A stretch of 64,000 bases of DNA from Clostridiales bacterium (GTDB lineage: Bacteria; Bacillota; Clostridia; Peptostreptococcales; Anaerovoracaceae), in the NCBI GenBank assembly GCA_012841165.1, contig DUVF01000028.1, forward strand, positions 1-64,000, read 5' to 3'. The notes beneath the pieces are model-generated. The model was not told the origin of the DNA, did no database searches, and saw nothing but the letters and a program-made list of their open reading frames with translations. This document shows positions 9,440-19,119 of the stretch, piece by piece. How positions within the stretch are numbered: the stretch's first letter is position 1; every line of letters begins with the position of its first letter. A program made the translations under genes and the position numbers.

Positions 9440-10270
9440 CTACACCGCCACCGGTATATTGAGGATCTGCGGATTGGTTTGATAATTCTCGATCCTGACG
9501 GAATCAGGCGTAAACTCGTAGAAATCCCGAATGTCCGGATCAAGCGTCACTGTGGGCGCCGGAAACGCCGGACGGGCGATCAGTTCTTCCACCAGCGGCA
9601 AATGTCGCTCATAGATATGCGCGTCGGCAATGACGTGAATCAATTCGCCGGGCAAAAGATCACTCACCTGCGCGAACATCATCAGCAAAACGGCATACTG
9701 TGTCACGTTCCAGCTATTGGCCACGAGCACATCCTGAGAGCGCTGGTTGAGAATCGCGTTCAGCCGCCGGCCGGTGACATTGAAGGTCATGCTGTAAGCA
9801 CAGGGATAGAGCGCCATTTCGGAAAGGTCGGCGAAATTGTAAATATTTGTCAGGATACGACGGCTGTACGGATTTTTCTTCAGATCATACAGGACACGAT
9901 CGACCTGATCCATCTCGCCTTCCGGATAGCGGTGTTTGACCCCTAACTGATAGCCGTAGGCTTTACCGATGCTCCCGCTTTCGTCGGCCCAGGCATCCCA
10001 GATGTGGCTGCCCAGATCCCGGATATTGTTCGATTTCTTTTGCCAGATCCAAAGCAGCTCGTTGACCGCCAGTTTGATTGGAGTCGGCCGCAGTGTCAAA
10101 GCCGGAAATTCGACTGCCAGATCGTATCGGTTGACGACGCCGAAACGCTTGCGGGTGTGTGCCGGAGTTCCGTCTTCCCACTTGGCCCGGACAATCTCGC
10201 CTTCCGAAGAAAACCCCTCATCAATAATCGTTCGGCACATCGTCCGAAACAGTTCATCAGCCTGGCTCAT
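9440..10270 (-). CDS. thyA: thymidylate synthase ThyA
   Basis: It methylates dUMP to dTMP using methylene-tetrahydrofolate and releases dihydrofolate for FolA. The 276 aa protein has the phosphate-binding SRR, the nucleophile Cys in YPCAYS, the NQRSQD motif and the HIYERH segment. The residue after the catalytic Cys is Ala rather than the His of E. coli, but the Bacillus subtilis ThyA subgroup, which this resembles in length and in GSHIWDAW and AYGYQLG, also lacks that His. The ATG at 10270 overlaps mrnC by 14 bases and follows a strong GGAGGAGGGG SD. Many related Clostridia carry thyX at this place instead. Confidence 0.95.
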   Translation of the reverse strand: MSQADELFRTMCRTIIDEGFSSEGEIVRAKWEDGTPAHTRKRFGVVNRYDLAVEFPALTLRPTPIKLAVNELLWIWQKKSNNIRDLGSHIWDAWADESGSIGKAYGYQLGVKHRYPEGEMDQVDRVLYDLKKNPYSRRILTNIYNFADLSEMALYPCAYSMTFNVTGRRLNAILNQRSQDVLVANSWNVTQYAVLLMMFAQVSDLLPGELIHVIADAHIYERHLPLVEELIARPAFPAPTVTLDPDIRDFYEFTPDSVRIENYQTNPQILNIPVAV

Positions 10271-10661
10271 TTCCCCCTCCTCCTTCGATATAGGCAGCCG
10301 CCTGCTCGAGCAATTCATTCAAGCGTTCAGTTTCGCCTGCCAGATAGAGATATCCCACCAGCGCCTCAAACGCGGTCGCCTTCTTATAGGTTAACGGGTC
10401 GGTGTGGCGCGGTTTTGAAGAAATTCTTTTGTTTCGGGCGCGCCGGGCCAGATCGGCTTCCTGCTCGGTCAAACCCGGCGTCAGAAAGGCTAAGGCGGCC
10501 GCCTGCGCGTCCGCCCTGACATATCGCACGGTCTGCCTGTGCAAGCGATCTATGCTTCCCCACCCGGCTTCAATCAAACGCCGCCGGATCCAGGAACTGA
10601 AAACGGCGTCGCCCAGATATGCCAAAACGCTGGTATCCATTTTTAAGAGGTCGCTTTCCAT
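10257..10661 (-). CDS. mrnC: mini-ribonuclease III
   Basis: MrnC is an RNase III-like dimeric nuclease lacking the dsRNA-binding domain; in Bacillus it matures 23S rRNA. The 134 aa protein has the catalytic motif LAYLGDAVFSSW with the metal-binding Asp and the second acidic motif KKATAFEALVGYLYL. It lies directly downstream of cysS, the conserved position in Bacillota. A gap of 103 bases after cysS holds an AT-rich TATAAAAT stretch but no convincing promoter. Confidence 0.93.
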   Translation of the reverse strand: MESDLLKMDTSVLAYLGDAVFSSWIRRRLIEAGWGSIDRLHRQTVRYVRADAQAAALAFLTPGLTEQEADLARRARNKRISSKPRHTDPLTYKKATAFEALVGYLYLAGETERLNELLEQAAAYIEGGGGNEPG

Positions 10662-10764
10662 AACTACCTCATTTTCACTGGCCGTCGCTATCTGTAAAAT
10701 TTTATATCAAGCGCCCGCCAGCGGTCTCTTCTCTATAAATGCCGACGGCGCGTCTGTTCTCCTG

Positions 10765-12174
10765 TCAGTGAGTATCCCGCAAAACCTGCAAGCCCTGCGG
10801 AGTATCCTTCAGAGTGATCCCCAATTCTTTAAGCTGATCGCGAATGGCGTCGGCCCGCTTGTAATCCTTGTTCGCCCGGGCTGTCTCCCGTTCACTGATC
10901 AACTGACGAATCTCTTCCGAAAGTTCATCGTCGTCCTTTTTCTGTTCCAGCAGGCCCAGAACGCCCGTCAGTTCTTTGATCCGATCGCGGCAGGCGTCGG
11001 CGAACTCTTTTGATGCGCCATCCCTGATCAGATTGTTGATCTCTCTGATCAATTCAAACACCGCAGTGATCGCGTCGGCAGTATTCAGATCATCCTCCAT
11101 CGCTTTTATGAAGTCTTCGCGGTGGACATTGAGTTTATCCAGACTGACGACCTCTTCAGCCGTCATCGCGGTGACAGTAGCTGTCGCCGCCAGATGATCG
11201 AGCGTCTCCAGAACATTCTGTATCCTGGCCAAACTGTGGCTGGCCTGTTCCATCAATTCTTCGCTGAAATTGATAGGATTGCGATAATGTCCGGAAAGCA
11301 AAAACAGCCGGATCACATCACCGCTATATTGACTGAGAATGTCTCTCACCGTGAAAAAATTATTTTTTGACTTGGACATTTTCTCGTTGTCGATCGTAAT
11401 ATAGCCGTTGTGCATCCAGTATCGCGCAAAGGGCTGGCCGGTCATCGCCTCGGTTTGGGCGATCTCGTTTTCGTGGTGCGGAAAGGTCAGGTCCTGGCCG
11501 CCGGCATGGATATCTATCGTTGGTCCGAGATATTTAGTCGACATCACCGAGCACTCAATGTGCCAGCCCGGCCGGCCCATTCCCCAGGGTGATTCCCAGG
11601 CAATTTCCGAATCTTTCTTGCGCGCCTTCCAAAGAGCGAAGTCCAGCGGATCACGTTTCTTTTCTCCAGGCTCTACCCTGGCCCCCGCTTCCAGTTCTTC
11701 AATATTTTGTCGAGACAGTTTTCCATAACCGGGAAAACTGCGCGCGCTGAAATAGACGTCTCCATCCTGTTCATAAGCATGTCCGCGCTCAATCAAGCCC
11801 TGTACAAAAGCAATGATGTCAGCCATATTTTCCGTCACCTTGGGATGCACAGTGGCTGGTTTGACATTCAATGCTGCCGCGTCTTTAAAATACTCTTCAA
11901 TGAAACGTTCGCTGATCTCGGCGGCGCTGACGCCCTCATCTTCCGCCCGATTGATGATCTTATCGTCGACATCAGTAAAATTTTGTACAAAGCGGACATT
12001 ATGACCGCGATATTCCAAATAGCGGCGAAGAGTGTCGAACACAACAAAAGGGCGCGCGTTTCCGATATGGAAAAAATTGTAAACAGTGGGGCCGCAGACA
12101 TAAATCCGCGTCTCCTGATCGGACAGCGGGATGAATTCTTCTTTTTGGCGGCTCAATGTATTATATATTTTCAT
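10765..12174 (-). CDS. cysS: cysteinyl-tRNA synthetase
   Basis: This class Ia synthetase charges tRNA-Cys. The HIGH motif appears as HIGNARP and KMSKS as KMSKSKNN. Zinc ligands include the Cys of YVCGPTVYN, the Cys of WHIECS and His of FPHHENE. The 469 aa length is typical. The ATG at 12174 overlaps cysE by 14 bases with a GGAGGGAG SD; the open frame continuing to 12249 is not used. The coupling cysE-cysS links cysteine synthesis to its use in translation, as in Bacillus. Confidence 0.96.
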   Translation of the reverse strand: MKIYNTLSRQKEEFIPLSDQETRIYVCGPTVYNFFHIGNARPFVVFDTLRRYLEYRGHNVRFVQNFTDVDDKIINRAEDEGVSAAEISERFIEEYFKDAAALNVKPATVHPKVTENMADIIAFVQGLIERGHAYEQDGDVYFSARSFPGYGKLSRQNIEELEAGARVEPGEKKRDPLDFALWKARKKDSEIAWESPWGMGRPGWHIECSVMSTKYLGPTIDIHAGGQDLTFPHHENEIAQTEAMTGQPFARYWMHNGYITIDNEKMSKSKNNFFTVRDILSQYSGDVIRLFLLSGHYRNPINFSEELMEQASHSLARIQNVLETLDHLAATATVTAMTAEEVVSLDKLNVHREDFIKAMEDDLNTADAITAVFELIREINNLIRDGASKEFADACRDRIKELTGVLGLLEQKKDDDELSEEIRQLISERETARANKDYKRADAIRDQLKELGITLKDTPQGLQVLRDTH

Positions 12175-12820
12175 AATCGTTTTCTCCCTCCATGCTGCGC
12201 AACTTGTTCTCCAGCCAGACGATGCGCCGGCGCAAGCATTCCATTTCAACAGCGATCGGATCCGGTAAGTCGACCTGATTGAGATCTTGAACTGCCGGCG
12301 CTCCCCGTCTGACGATCTTACCGGGGATGCCGACGACCGTGCTGTTGTCCGGTATCTCTTCGAGCACCACCGAGCCGGCGCCTATTTTACAATTATTCCC
12401 AACACGGAAAGGCCCCAGCACTTTCGCGCCGGTGCTGATCACCACATTGTTTCCTATCGTAGGATGTCGTTTTCCGACATCCTTGCCGGTGCCGCCCAGA
12501 GTGACTGCCTGGTAGATAGTAACATCGTCTCCAATCTCGGTGGTCTCACCGATGACCACTGCCATGCCGTGATCGATGAAGCAGCGTCTACCGATGGTCG
12601 CCCCGGGATGGATCTCGATTCCCGTAAAAAACCGGGCCAGCTGCGATAAAAGCCGGGCAAGCAGTTTCAAGCCATGTTTGTGCAGACCGTGTGACACTCT
12701 ATGAAAAATAAGCGCCCAGACGCCCGGATAACAGAGCAGTACCTCGAAACTGTTCCTGGCCGCCGGGTCGCGGGCCAGTACCGCTCGGATATCTTCGCGT
12801 GCTCCTCTGAAAAAAGCCAT
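12161..12820 (-). CDS. cysE: serine O-acetyltransferase
   Basis: The enzyme acetylates L-serine with acetyl-CoA, the first step of cysteine synthesis. The 219 aa protein has a short N-terminal helical domain and a C-terminal left-handed beta helix of hexapeptide repeats, with the catalytic stretch [13 protein letters not shown] and the acetyl-CoA-binding [15 protein letters not shown]. The ATG at 12820 follows AGGAGG by eight bases. It is the Firmicutes-type short SAT. A cysteine synthase gene is not seen in the window. Confidence 0.95.
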   Translation of the reverse strand: MAFFRGAREDIRAVLARDPAARNSFEVLLCYPGVWALIFHRVSHGLHKHGLKLLARLLSQLARFFTGIEIHPGATIGRRCFIDHGMAVVIGETTEIGDDVTIYQAVTLGGTGKDVGKRHPTIGNNVVISTGAKVLGPFRVGNNCKIGAGSVVLEEIPDNSTVVGIPGKIVRRGAPAVQDLNQVDLPDPIAVEMECLRRRIVWLENKLRSMEGENDYENI

Positions 12821-12909
12821 TGTCTGCGCCTCCTGAACCGTTTTCTATAGAATGTCAGTATACTTTATCCGGCTGTCCTTGGCAAACCTTTCCGGTTCCA
12901 GCGCCCGGT

Positions 12910-13404
12910 CTATTCTTCAGGCAACGGATCAAGGGTGATCTGTTTGATAGCCTGTCGCTCCAGCGGTTTATCCATCTGATTCCGCTTGACGGAAACGATC
13001 GCGTCGGCGGTCTCCATGCCCTCGATTACTTTTCCGAAAGCAGCGTATTGACCATCCAGATGCGGCGCCGCCGCTACCATTATAAAAAACTGACTTCCTG
13101 CCGAATCGGGATTCATCGCTCTGGCCATTGAAAGCACGCCCCGTTCGTGTTTAATCGGGTTGGCGACGCCATTCGCCGAAAACTCACCCGATATGGAATA
13201 TCCCGGGCCGCCCATACCCGTACCGTCAGGGCAGCCGCCCTGAATCATAAAGCCGGGGATTACCCGATGAAAGATCAGCCCGTTGTAAAAGCCCTTCTTG
13301 ACCAGGTCAACAAAGTTGGCGACTGTTTTAGGCGCTGCATCAGGGTAGAGCTCCGCTTTCATCTTCTGTCCGTTTTCCATTTCGATAGTCACTGTCTGGT
13401 TCAT
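12910..13404 (-). CDS. ppiB: cyclophilin-type peptidyl-prolyl isomerase
   Basis: It catalyses cis-trans isomerisation of Xaa-Pro bonds during folding. The 164 aa single-domain protein contains the core FHRVIPGFMIQGG (catalytic Arg) and the SAGSQFFIMV segment. No signal peptide is present, so it is cytoplasmic. The SD AAAGGAG precedes the ATG at 13404. It lies between a Nudix hydrolase gene and cysE, all in the same direction but with gaps of 30-90 bases. Confidence 0.93.
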   Translation of the reverse strand: MNQTVTIEMENGQKMKAELYPDAAPKTVANFVDLVKKGFYNGLIFHRVIPGFMIQGGCPDGTGMGGPGYSISGEFSANGVANPIKHERGVLSMARAMNPDSAGSQFFIMVAAAPHLDGQYAAFGKVIEGMETADAIVSVKRNQMDKPLERQAIKQITLDPLPEE

Positions 13405-13434
13405 CCTGTTTCTCCTTTAACTTATGAATAATAT

Positions 13435-13899
13435 TTATTGGATACCCGAATCACGGATTCGGTAAACCTTTCCGCGCGTGTCGCCGCGGCTCAGTTCAGC
13501 TGCCAGCCAGGCTGGATGAAGCTGTCCATTACCAGCCAGTTCAATCATTTCGTCCAGTGTAAAATAGCGGGCCTGGCGCAGGACCTGATCATCTTCGCTC
13601 AATTCTGGATCGCTTCCCAGCGCAAGGGTTCCGCCGAGCAAACGACTTTCAAAATAGAGCACAAACCGCTGGCCTCTAACTTCCGATACTTCCTCCACAA
13701 ACCAGCGCAGATCCAGGGGCTCAATTATCAACCCGGTTTCTTCGGCCGTTTCTCTGATAGCCGCCGCGCCGGCCGTCTCTCCGGTTTCGATAGCTCCCCC
13801 CGGCAGCAGCCAGAATGATCTTTCTTCGTGCTCCTGACGCAGCAATAAGACCCTGTTGTCTTTATCCCGGATGATGATCCTTACACCACCCTGCCACAT
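13435..13899 (-). CDS. Nudix hydrolase
   Basis: A 154 aa protein with a complete Nudix box: GGAIETGETAGAAAIRET followed by AEETGL (Gly, Glu, Arg-Glu and Glu-Glu positions all kept). The fold hydrolyses nucleoside diphosphates linked to another group, but the substrate cannot be told from the sequence. The ATG at 13899 has GGGAGGGG eight bases upstream. It sits just 17 bases after the chromate transporter gene. Confidence 0.9.
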   Translation of the reverse strand: MWQGGVRIIIRDKDNRVLLLRQEHEERSFWLLPGGAIETGETAGAAAIRETAEETGLIIEPLDLRWFVEEVSEVRGQRFVLYFESRLLGGTLALGSDPELSEDDQVLRQARYFTLDEMIELAGNGQLHPAWLAAELSRGDTRGKVYRIRDSGIQ

Positions 13900-13916
13900 C
13901 TCGATCCCCTCCCTCT

Positions 13917-14453
13917 TCAGCGGATTAGAAACGCACCGGCTGCACCGGCCGCCAGAGTCAGCAAAATCGGATTGATTTTAAACCGGCCATACATGAGAGT
14001 TGCTATGCCCGCCAAGGCAATCGCCGGCCAGCTGATCTGCTGATCGAGCCAGAAACCCTGCTGCCCCAGGAAAACCGCCGCCGAACCAATCAAGCCAATT
14101 GTGGCCGGCCGAATCCCGCCTAGCACGCTCTGAAGACCACGACTTTCCTGAAAGCGCACAAAAAAGTGCAGCACCAGAAGCGCTAAAATAAAGGAGGGAG
14201 CGACAACTCCAATAGTCGCCACCGTTGCGCCGGCAATGCCGGCGTACTGAAAACCGACATAGGTCGCCGCGTTAATGGCGATAGGCCCAGGCGTGACCTG
14301 AGACAAGGCTACCAGATTGGAAAATTCTTCCTCGTCCATGAGGTTAAATTCCTGAATGCTCTGGTAAATAAGCGGCAGCATCGCGTAACCGCCGCCAAAG
14401 CTGAACAATCCGATGCGAAAGAAGATGAGAAACAGCTTCAGCAGTGCGATCAT
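13917..14453 (-). CDS. chromate transporter, half-size subunit 2
   Basis: A 178 aa CHR-family membrane protein with about five to six hydrophobic segments, signature FSFGGGYAMLPLI and the SQVTPGPIAINAATYVG motif. Short CHR proteins are encoded in pairs whose products form a heteromeric transporter; chromate/sulfate anion export is the known activity of the family. The ATG at 14453 overlaps the upstream partner's stop by four bases and has AGGGGAG five bases away, so the in-frame ATG at 14483 is rejected. Confidence 0.88.
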   Translation of the reverse strand: MIALLKLFLIFFRIGLFSFGGGYAMLPLIYQSIQEFNLMDEEEFSNLVALSQVTPGPIAINAATYVGFQYAGIAGATVATIGVVAPSFILALLVLHFFVRFQESRGLQSVLGGIRPATIGLIGSAAVFLGQQGFWLDQQISWPAIALAGIATLMYGRFKINPILLTLAAGAAGAFLIR

Positions 14454-15004
14454 CTGTCTCCCCTCTCTTTTCGACCTGTCCAAAAGTATAAAAGAAAACC
14501 CGCCGCTCCGCTGCCGACCAGTACCAAGATCGCATTGAACTTCAAAAATACAATCAATCCAAAAGACAACAGGGCGATCACCCAGCCGAAAACCTTTAAC
14601 CGAAGGGTCTGCGCCAACTGAAAGATCGTCACCAGAATCAGGGCTACAGAAACAGCCTTGATGCCGGTAAGCGCGCCTACCACATAGATATTGTCCCGCA
14701 CAGTTCTGAGCAAGGCCATCAAAAGCAGAATGGAAAAAAAAGCCGGCAGCACCATACCCAAAGTCGCTGCCAGAGCGCCGGGAAAACCTGCCCGGCGTTT
14801 GCCTATTATAATCGCCAGATTAACCGCAAATGCACCCGGCAAGGCCTGACTGACCGCCACTAAATCCAGCAACTCCTGTTCTTTTATCCATTTACGGGCG
14901 ACCAGAACCTCATGCCGTATCATCGGCAACATGGCATAGCCCCCGCCTAAAACGAAGGTACCGACTTTGCCAAAAGATATGAACAATTGAAACAGTTCTT
15001 TCAT
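14450..15004 (-). CDS. chromate transporter, half-size subunit 1
   Basis: A 184 aa CHR-family membrane protein, paralogue of the next gene, with FVLGGGYAMLPMIRHE and SQALPGAFAVNLAIIIG, the same paired motifs. It starts one base after proS ends on the same strand and is coupled to its partner by an ATGA overlap. Whether the physiological substrate is chromate or sulfate is unknown; chromate resistance should not be assumed. Confidence 0.88.
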   Translation of the reverse strand: MKELFQLFISFGKVGTFVLGGGYAMLPMIRHEVLVARKWIKEQELLDLVAVSQALPGAFAVNLAIIIGKRRAGFPGALAATLGMVLPAFFSILLLMALLRTVRDNIYVVGALTGIKAVSVALILVTIFQLAQTLRLKVFGWVIALLSFGLIVFLKFNAILVLVGSGAAGFLLYFWTGRKERGDR

Positions 15005-15005
15005 C

Positions 15006-16727
15006 TTATTTGTCGATCGCTTTCACCATGTCAATGACCTGGCCGGCCGCCTCTGCCCAAGCCTTCTCGACAGACTGTCCTTCTGCCCGCAGGCGGAATT
15101 CCACCACGCCGTCAGCTGCCGTCCGCCCTACCGTCAAACGAATCGGAATGCCTATCAGATCGGCATCCTTGAATTTAACTCCCGGGCGCTCTTCTCTGTC
15201 ATCCAGCAAGACTTCCACCCCGGCTTCAGCCAAGCGCTGATAGAGCTGCTCGGCCAGCTCCGACTGGATCGGATCCTGCGGACTTATCAGAGTGATGATC
15301 GCGTGATAGGGGGCGACTGCCAAAGGCCAGATAATACCGTCGTCATCATGGTGCTGCTCCACCACGGCGGCCAGAGTGCGACTGACGCCGATGCCGTAGC
15401 AACCCATCACCAAGGGATGCTCCTGCATGTTCTCATCTTTAAAATAGGCATGCATCGACTCGCTGTATTTGGTGCCCAGTTTGAAGACCTGGTCCACCTC
15501 TATGCCCCTGGTTAACTTGACCTTACCGACGCAGTCCGGGCAGGGATCACCGGCAGATATCAGCTTCAGATCCGCTGTCAGATCGGCTTTATAATCGCGT
15601 CCGTAATTTACATTTTTAATATGATGGTCAATTTCACAGGCGCCGGCGACCAGATTCGGACTTTTGATCAGTTCGCTGTCCGCGATAATACGACAGTCAT
15701 GCAGACCGATCGGCCCGGTGAAGCCACCGACTGCGCCGGTTGCTTCACCTATAGCTGTTTCATCGGCAAATTCGATGGCGTGTTCGGGAATGTTCAGAAG
15801 GTTTACCAGCTTAGTCATATTCAACTCGCGATCTCCCCGAATAAACACCGCGGCATAGTCATAGTCTTGATCGTATACCTGAAACAGCAGGGCTTTCATG
15901 GTGCGACTCTCCGGCACGCCAAGAAAACCGGCCACTTCGGCGATCGTCTTGGTCCCCGGCGTATACACCTTTTCCAGCGGAAGCGCCTCTTCAGGAGGAG
16001 CCGGTTGGTCGACCGCCGCTGCTTGTTCGCGAGTCGACGCCAAACCACAATTATCACAATAAACGATCTCACTTTCGCCAAATTCCGAAAGCGCACAGAA
16101 TTCGTGTGATCCGGTTCCGCCGATCGCCCCGTTGTCCGCTTCGACAGCTCTGAATTCGAGTCCACAACGCGTAAAGATGGCAGCGTAAGTTTCGTACATC
16201 TGCTGATAACTTAAATCCAGACCCTCCCAATCGCGGTCAAATGAATAAGCGTCTTTCATGATGAATTCCCGGCTGCGCATCAGTCCGAAGCGGGGCCGCT
16301 TTTCGTCACGATACTTGGTTTGGATCTGATAAAGATTGAGCGGTAGCTGGCGATAAGAATCAACCTCATTGCGCACAATATCGGTGAATATCTCTTCGTG
16401 AGTCGGACCCAGACAGAAATCCCGTTCATGCCTGTCTTTCAGTCTGAACAATTCAGGACCATAGGCATACCAGCGCCCTGATTCTTCCCACAGTTCAGCC
16501 GGCTGCAAGGCCGACATGAGGATCTCCTGCGCTCCCTTTTTATTCATCTCATCACGAATGATGGCTTCAATCTTTTGCAGTGAACGCTTCCCCAAAGGCA
16601 TAAACCCATAGACGCCCGATACGAGCTTACGTATCATACCGGCTCGCAATAGCCAGACATGGCTGGGGATTTCCGCTTCAGCGGGGACTTCTCTTAGAGT
16701 TTTCAAATACATGCGCGACATTCTCAT
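15006..16727 (-). CDS. proS: prolyl-tRNA synthetase, bacterial type
   Basis: This class II enzyme charges tRNA-Pro. The 573 aa protein has motif 1 around IIRDEMNKKGAQEILMSAL, motif 2 in RFGLMRSREFIMKDAYSFD, and motif 3 in MGCYGIGVSRTLAAV. Between motifs 2 and 3 (about residues 225-390) is the INS/YbaK-like editing domain that clears Ala-tRNA-Pro. GGGAGG lies twelve bases before the ATG at 16727, somewhat far; the in-frame ATG at 16721 is the alternative. No T-box leader fits in the 81-base gap before it. Confidence 0.95.
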   Translation of the reverse strand: MRMSRMYLKTLREVPAEAEIPSHVWLLRAGMIRKLVSGVYGFMPLGKRSLQKIEAIIRDEMNKKGAQEILMSALQPAELWEESGRWYAYGPELFRLKDRHERDFCLGPTHEEIFTDIVRNEVDSYRQLPLNLYQIQTKYRDEKRPRFGLMRSREFIMKDAYSFDRDWEGLDLSYQQMYETYAAIFTRCGLEFRAVEADNGAIGGTGSHEFCALSEFGESEIVYCDNCGLASTREQAAAVDQPAPPEEALPLEKVYTPGTKTIAEVAGFLGVPESRTMKALLFQVYDQDYDYAAVFIRGDRELNMTKLVNLLNIPEHAIEFADETAIGEATGAVGGFTGPIGLHDCRIIADSELIKSPNLVAGACEIDHHIKNVNYGRDYKADLTADLKLISAGDPCPDCVGKVKLTRGIEVDQVFKLGTKYSESMHAYFKDENMQEHPLVMGCYGIGVSRTLAAVVEQHHDDDGIIWPLAVAPYHAIITLISPQDPIQSELAEQLYQRLAEAGVEVLLDDREERPGVKFKDADLIGIPIRLTVGRTAADGVVEFRLRAEGQSVEKAWAEAAGQVIDMVKAIDK

Positions 16728-16808
16728 AAGCCGACCTATCCTCCCAAGAATATATTTATATATCTGTCTTCTCTTATACAGTTTATATTATAGCTTATAA
16801 TGCGGCGT

Positions 16809-17984
16809 TTATGGCAAGGTTTGCCGGCTGATCAGGCCGGCCGTTGCCACTGCCGACAGACCCTCACCGCGGCCGCAATAGCCCAGACCTTCGGTCGTCG
16901 TTCCTTTTATGTTGACTGCGGTTCTGGAAACGCCCAACGCCTCCGCGCAGCGTTGCCGCATCTCCTCTGCATGAGGTCGTATCTTCGGCTTTTCGCCTAT
17001 CACAGTAACATCCACATTTTCGATCCGCCAACCGGCTTCCTCTATTATTTTCGCTGTTTGAGACAACAACTTCAAGCTGGAAATATCCTTGTACGCAGGA
17101 TCGGAATCAGGAAACCAGCGGCCGATATCGCCCAGCCCGGCCGCACCTAAAAGCGCGTCCATAATAGCGTGAATGACGACATCAGCGTCGGAATGCCCTG
17201 ATAAGCCCTGCGGAAAATCTATCTTTACCCCGCCCAGCCACAGCGCCCGGCCATTGGTCAGTTTGTGCGTGTCGTGGCCTATCCCCACCCGCCTGGCAGG
17301 CGATGATAGACCGATCAAATCTTCTGGTGTGGTAATTTTGAAGTTCTGCCTCTCGCCTGAAACAACGCGTACCGGATAACCCGCCGCTTCGACAAGCGCG
17401 CTGTCATCCGTGCCGGTTCTGCCGGCAGTTATCGCCTCATTATAGGCAGCCTGGATCCAATCGAAACGAAAACCCTGCGGCGTCTGTATGCTGCTCAGGC
17501 TTGAACGATCAAGTGTTTCTGAAACCAGACCATCCGCTGTCTGACGTTTTATCGTGTCAACCGGCGAAAGGCCGGGAATCGCTGCTCCTATTTCACGCAT
17601 TCCTTCTACTACACGATCAATCAGCGCCGGACTGGTAAAGGGCCGGGCAGCGTCTTGAATCAGAATATAATCCGGCGGAGAAAGAGCTATTGTCGCCAGA
17701 GACAACCTGATAGTTTCCTGACGAGTGGAGCCGCCCGGAAGCACACCCCGGATCTTATCTGTCTTGGCAGCCGGTTTAAGAATTTTCTTCCAGGACGACA
17801 CATCCGGCGGCGGCACCGCCACCCATATTTCATCGACAGCAAAATGATCCTGAAAAACGTCTATCGTCCGTTCGAGGATGGTTCTGCCTTCAATTTCTAT
17901 ATATTGCTTCGGCCTGTCCGTGCCCATGCGGCTGCCTGAACCGGCTGCCGCGATCAATACTGCAATGCGATCCGACCCCTTCAT
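16809..17984 (-). CDS. ispDF: bifunctional IspD-IspF, non-mevalonate isoprenoid enzyme
   Basis: One 391 aa chain carries two enzymes of the MEP pathway. Residues 1-230 are IspD, which makes CDP-methylerythritol: AAAGSGSRMG and the CTP-binding Lys in PKQY are present. Residues about 232-391 are IspF, which makes the cyclic diphosphate: the metal site GHDTHK, GHSDADVVIHAIMDA and the C-terminal KGTTTEGLGYCGRGEGL are intact. Most Bacillota have adjacent separate ispD and ispF genes; the fusion is best known from alpha- and epsilon-proteobacteria. The start overlaps the PIN/TRAM gene's stop by four bases. Confidence 0.95.
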   Translation of the reverse strand: MKGSDRIAVLIAAAGSGSRMGTDRPKQYIEIEGRTILERTIDVFQDHFAVDEIWVAVPPPDVSSWKKILKPAAKTDKIRGVLPGGSTRQETIRLSLATIALSPPDYILIQDAARPFTSPALIDRVVEGMREIGAAIPGLSPVDTIKRQTADGLVSETLDRSSLSSIQTPQGFRFDWIQAAYNEAITAGRTGTDDSALVEAAGYPVRVVSGERQNFKITTPEDLIGLSSPARRVGIGHDTHKLTNGRALWLGGVKIDFPQGLSGHSDADVVIHAIMDALLGAAGLGDIGRWFPDSDPAYKDISSLKLLSQTAKIIEEAGWRIENVDVTVIGEKPKIRPHAEEMRQRCAEALGVSRTAVNIKGTTTEGLGYCGRGEGLSAVATAGLISRQTLP

Positions 17985-19093
17985 TTCACATGACTCCGCT
18001 TCGGCTTGGCAAAGATCATACGGCCGGCGGCGGTTTGCAACACGCTGGTTACTGTAACGTTAATATTTTCGCCGATGTATCGCTTGCCTTCCTCTACCAC
18101 TATCATTGTCCCATCGTCCAGATATGCCACGCCTTGGTTGCTTTCCTTTCCTTCTTTAATAAGGAAGAGTTGCATTTCCTCACCAGGCAGGACGACCGGT
18201 TTCAAAGCGTTGGCCAATTCGTTGATATTGAGAACATCCACTCCTTTGATCAACGCCACTTTGTTCAGGTTGAAATCATTGGTCACTACTTTGCCATTCA
18301 ACATCTGCGCCAGCTTCAACAACTTGACATCGACTTCGGGAATTTCTTCCAGCGCTTTATCGCCGTCAGTATTGTAGATATCGATGCCATGCTCGCTCTG
18401 GATCTTATTCAAGACATCAAGCCCCCGCCGCCCTCGGTTCCGTTTCAGATTGTCGGAGCAGTCTGCGATATGGCGCAACTCAACCAGTATAAATTCCGGT
18501 ATCACGATCGGACCCTCGATAAAGCCCGTCTTCATGATGTCCGCGATCCGGCCATCGATAATCACGCTGGTATCGAGGATCTTCGGCATCGCGTCGCTGC
18601 TTTTACCCTTAGCCTTTCCACCGCTGCTCCGGCGGTTGCTGGAGACCATTGCGATCACTTCCTTGCCTCTGCGAGTAGCGATAAAGACCCCGATATAACC
18701 CAGGAGCAGATAGGTCAAAACCGATAGGGCGACCCCGACAAGCGGCAATTTGATCGCAAGATACAGCTGACTGATTAAATAAGCCAAAAAAAGACCGATC
18801 AGCAGGCCCAGACTTCCCGTAATAAATTCGGTCGTCGATACCTTCTGCAGATCGGATTCAACCTGCTTGACCATGCGTCTGCTGTTGCGGCCAACGGTCG
18901 GGCTGATAATAAAAAATATGATTGCGAAAATTACTGATACACCGATCTTTGCCATCATTTCCTGGGTAGCGCTCAATTCGATCCCCGCTCCCAGTTTAGT
19001 CAGACGGATCAAGTTCATAAATAAAAAAGATACGCCATAGCCTAACAGCGCGCCGCAGATTATCATTATAACGCGAAATAGCTTTTTAATCAT
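17981..19093 (-). CDS. membrane PIN/TRAM domain protein (YacL-like)
   Basis: A 370 aa protein with four hydrophobic segments in residues 1-150, then a PIN nuclease-like domain (ILDTSVIIDGRIADIM, with later acidic residues in VTNDFNLNKVA), and a C-terminal TRAM domain of about 60 residues for RNA binding. The conserved place between carD and ispD matches Bacillus YacL, whose function is unclear; a ribonuclease role at the membrane is only inferred from the fold. The SD AGGAGGTGA is excellent. Confidence 0.92.
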   Translation of the reverse strand: MIKKLFRVIMIICGALLGYGVSFLFMNLIRLTKLGAGIELSATQEMMAKIGVSVIFAIIFFIISPTVGRNSRRMVKQVESDLQKVSTTEFITGSLGLLIGLFLAYLISQLYLAIKLPLVGVALSVLTYLLLGYIGVFIATRRGKEVIAMVSSNRRSSGGKAKGKSSDAMPKILDTSVIIDGRIADIMKTGFIEGPIVIPEFILVELRHIADCSDNLKRNRGRRGLDVLNKIQSEHGIDIYNTDGDKALEEIPEVDVKLLKLAQMLNGKVVTNDFNLNKVALIKGVDVLNINELANALKPVVLPGEEMQLFLIKEGKESNQGVAYLDDGTMIVVEEGKRYIGENINVTVTSVLQTAAGRMIFAKPKRSHVK

Positions 19094-19119
19094 AGATTCA
19101 CCTCCTTTGCACTTGTTTT

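Noticed and set aside
9800-9860. Loss of the catalytic His in ThyA (PCAY rather than PCH)
   Set aside because: The Bacillus subtilis ThyA subgroup, recalled as PCVY, also lacks this His; all other catalytic residues are present.
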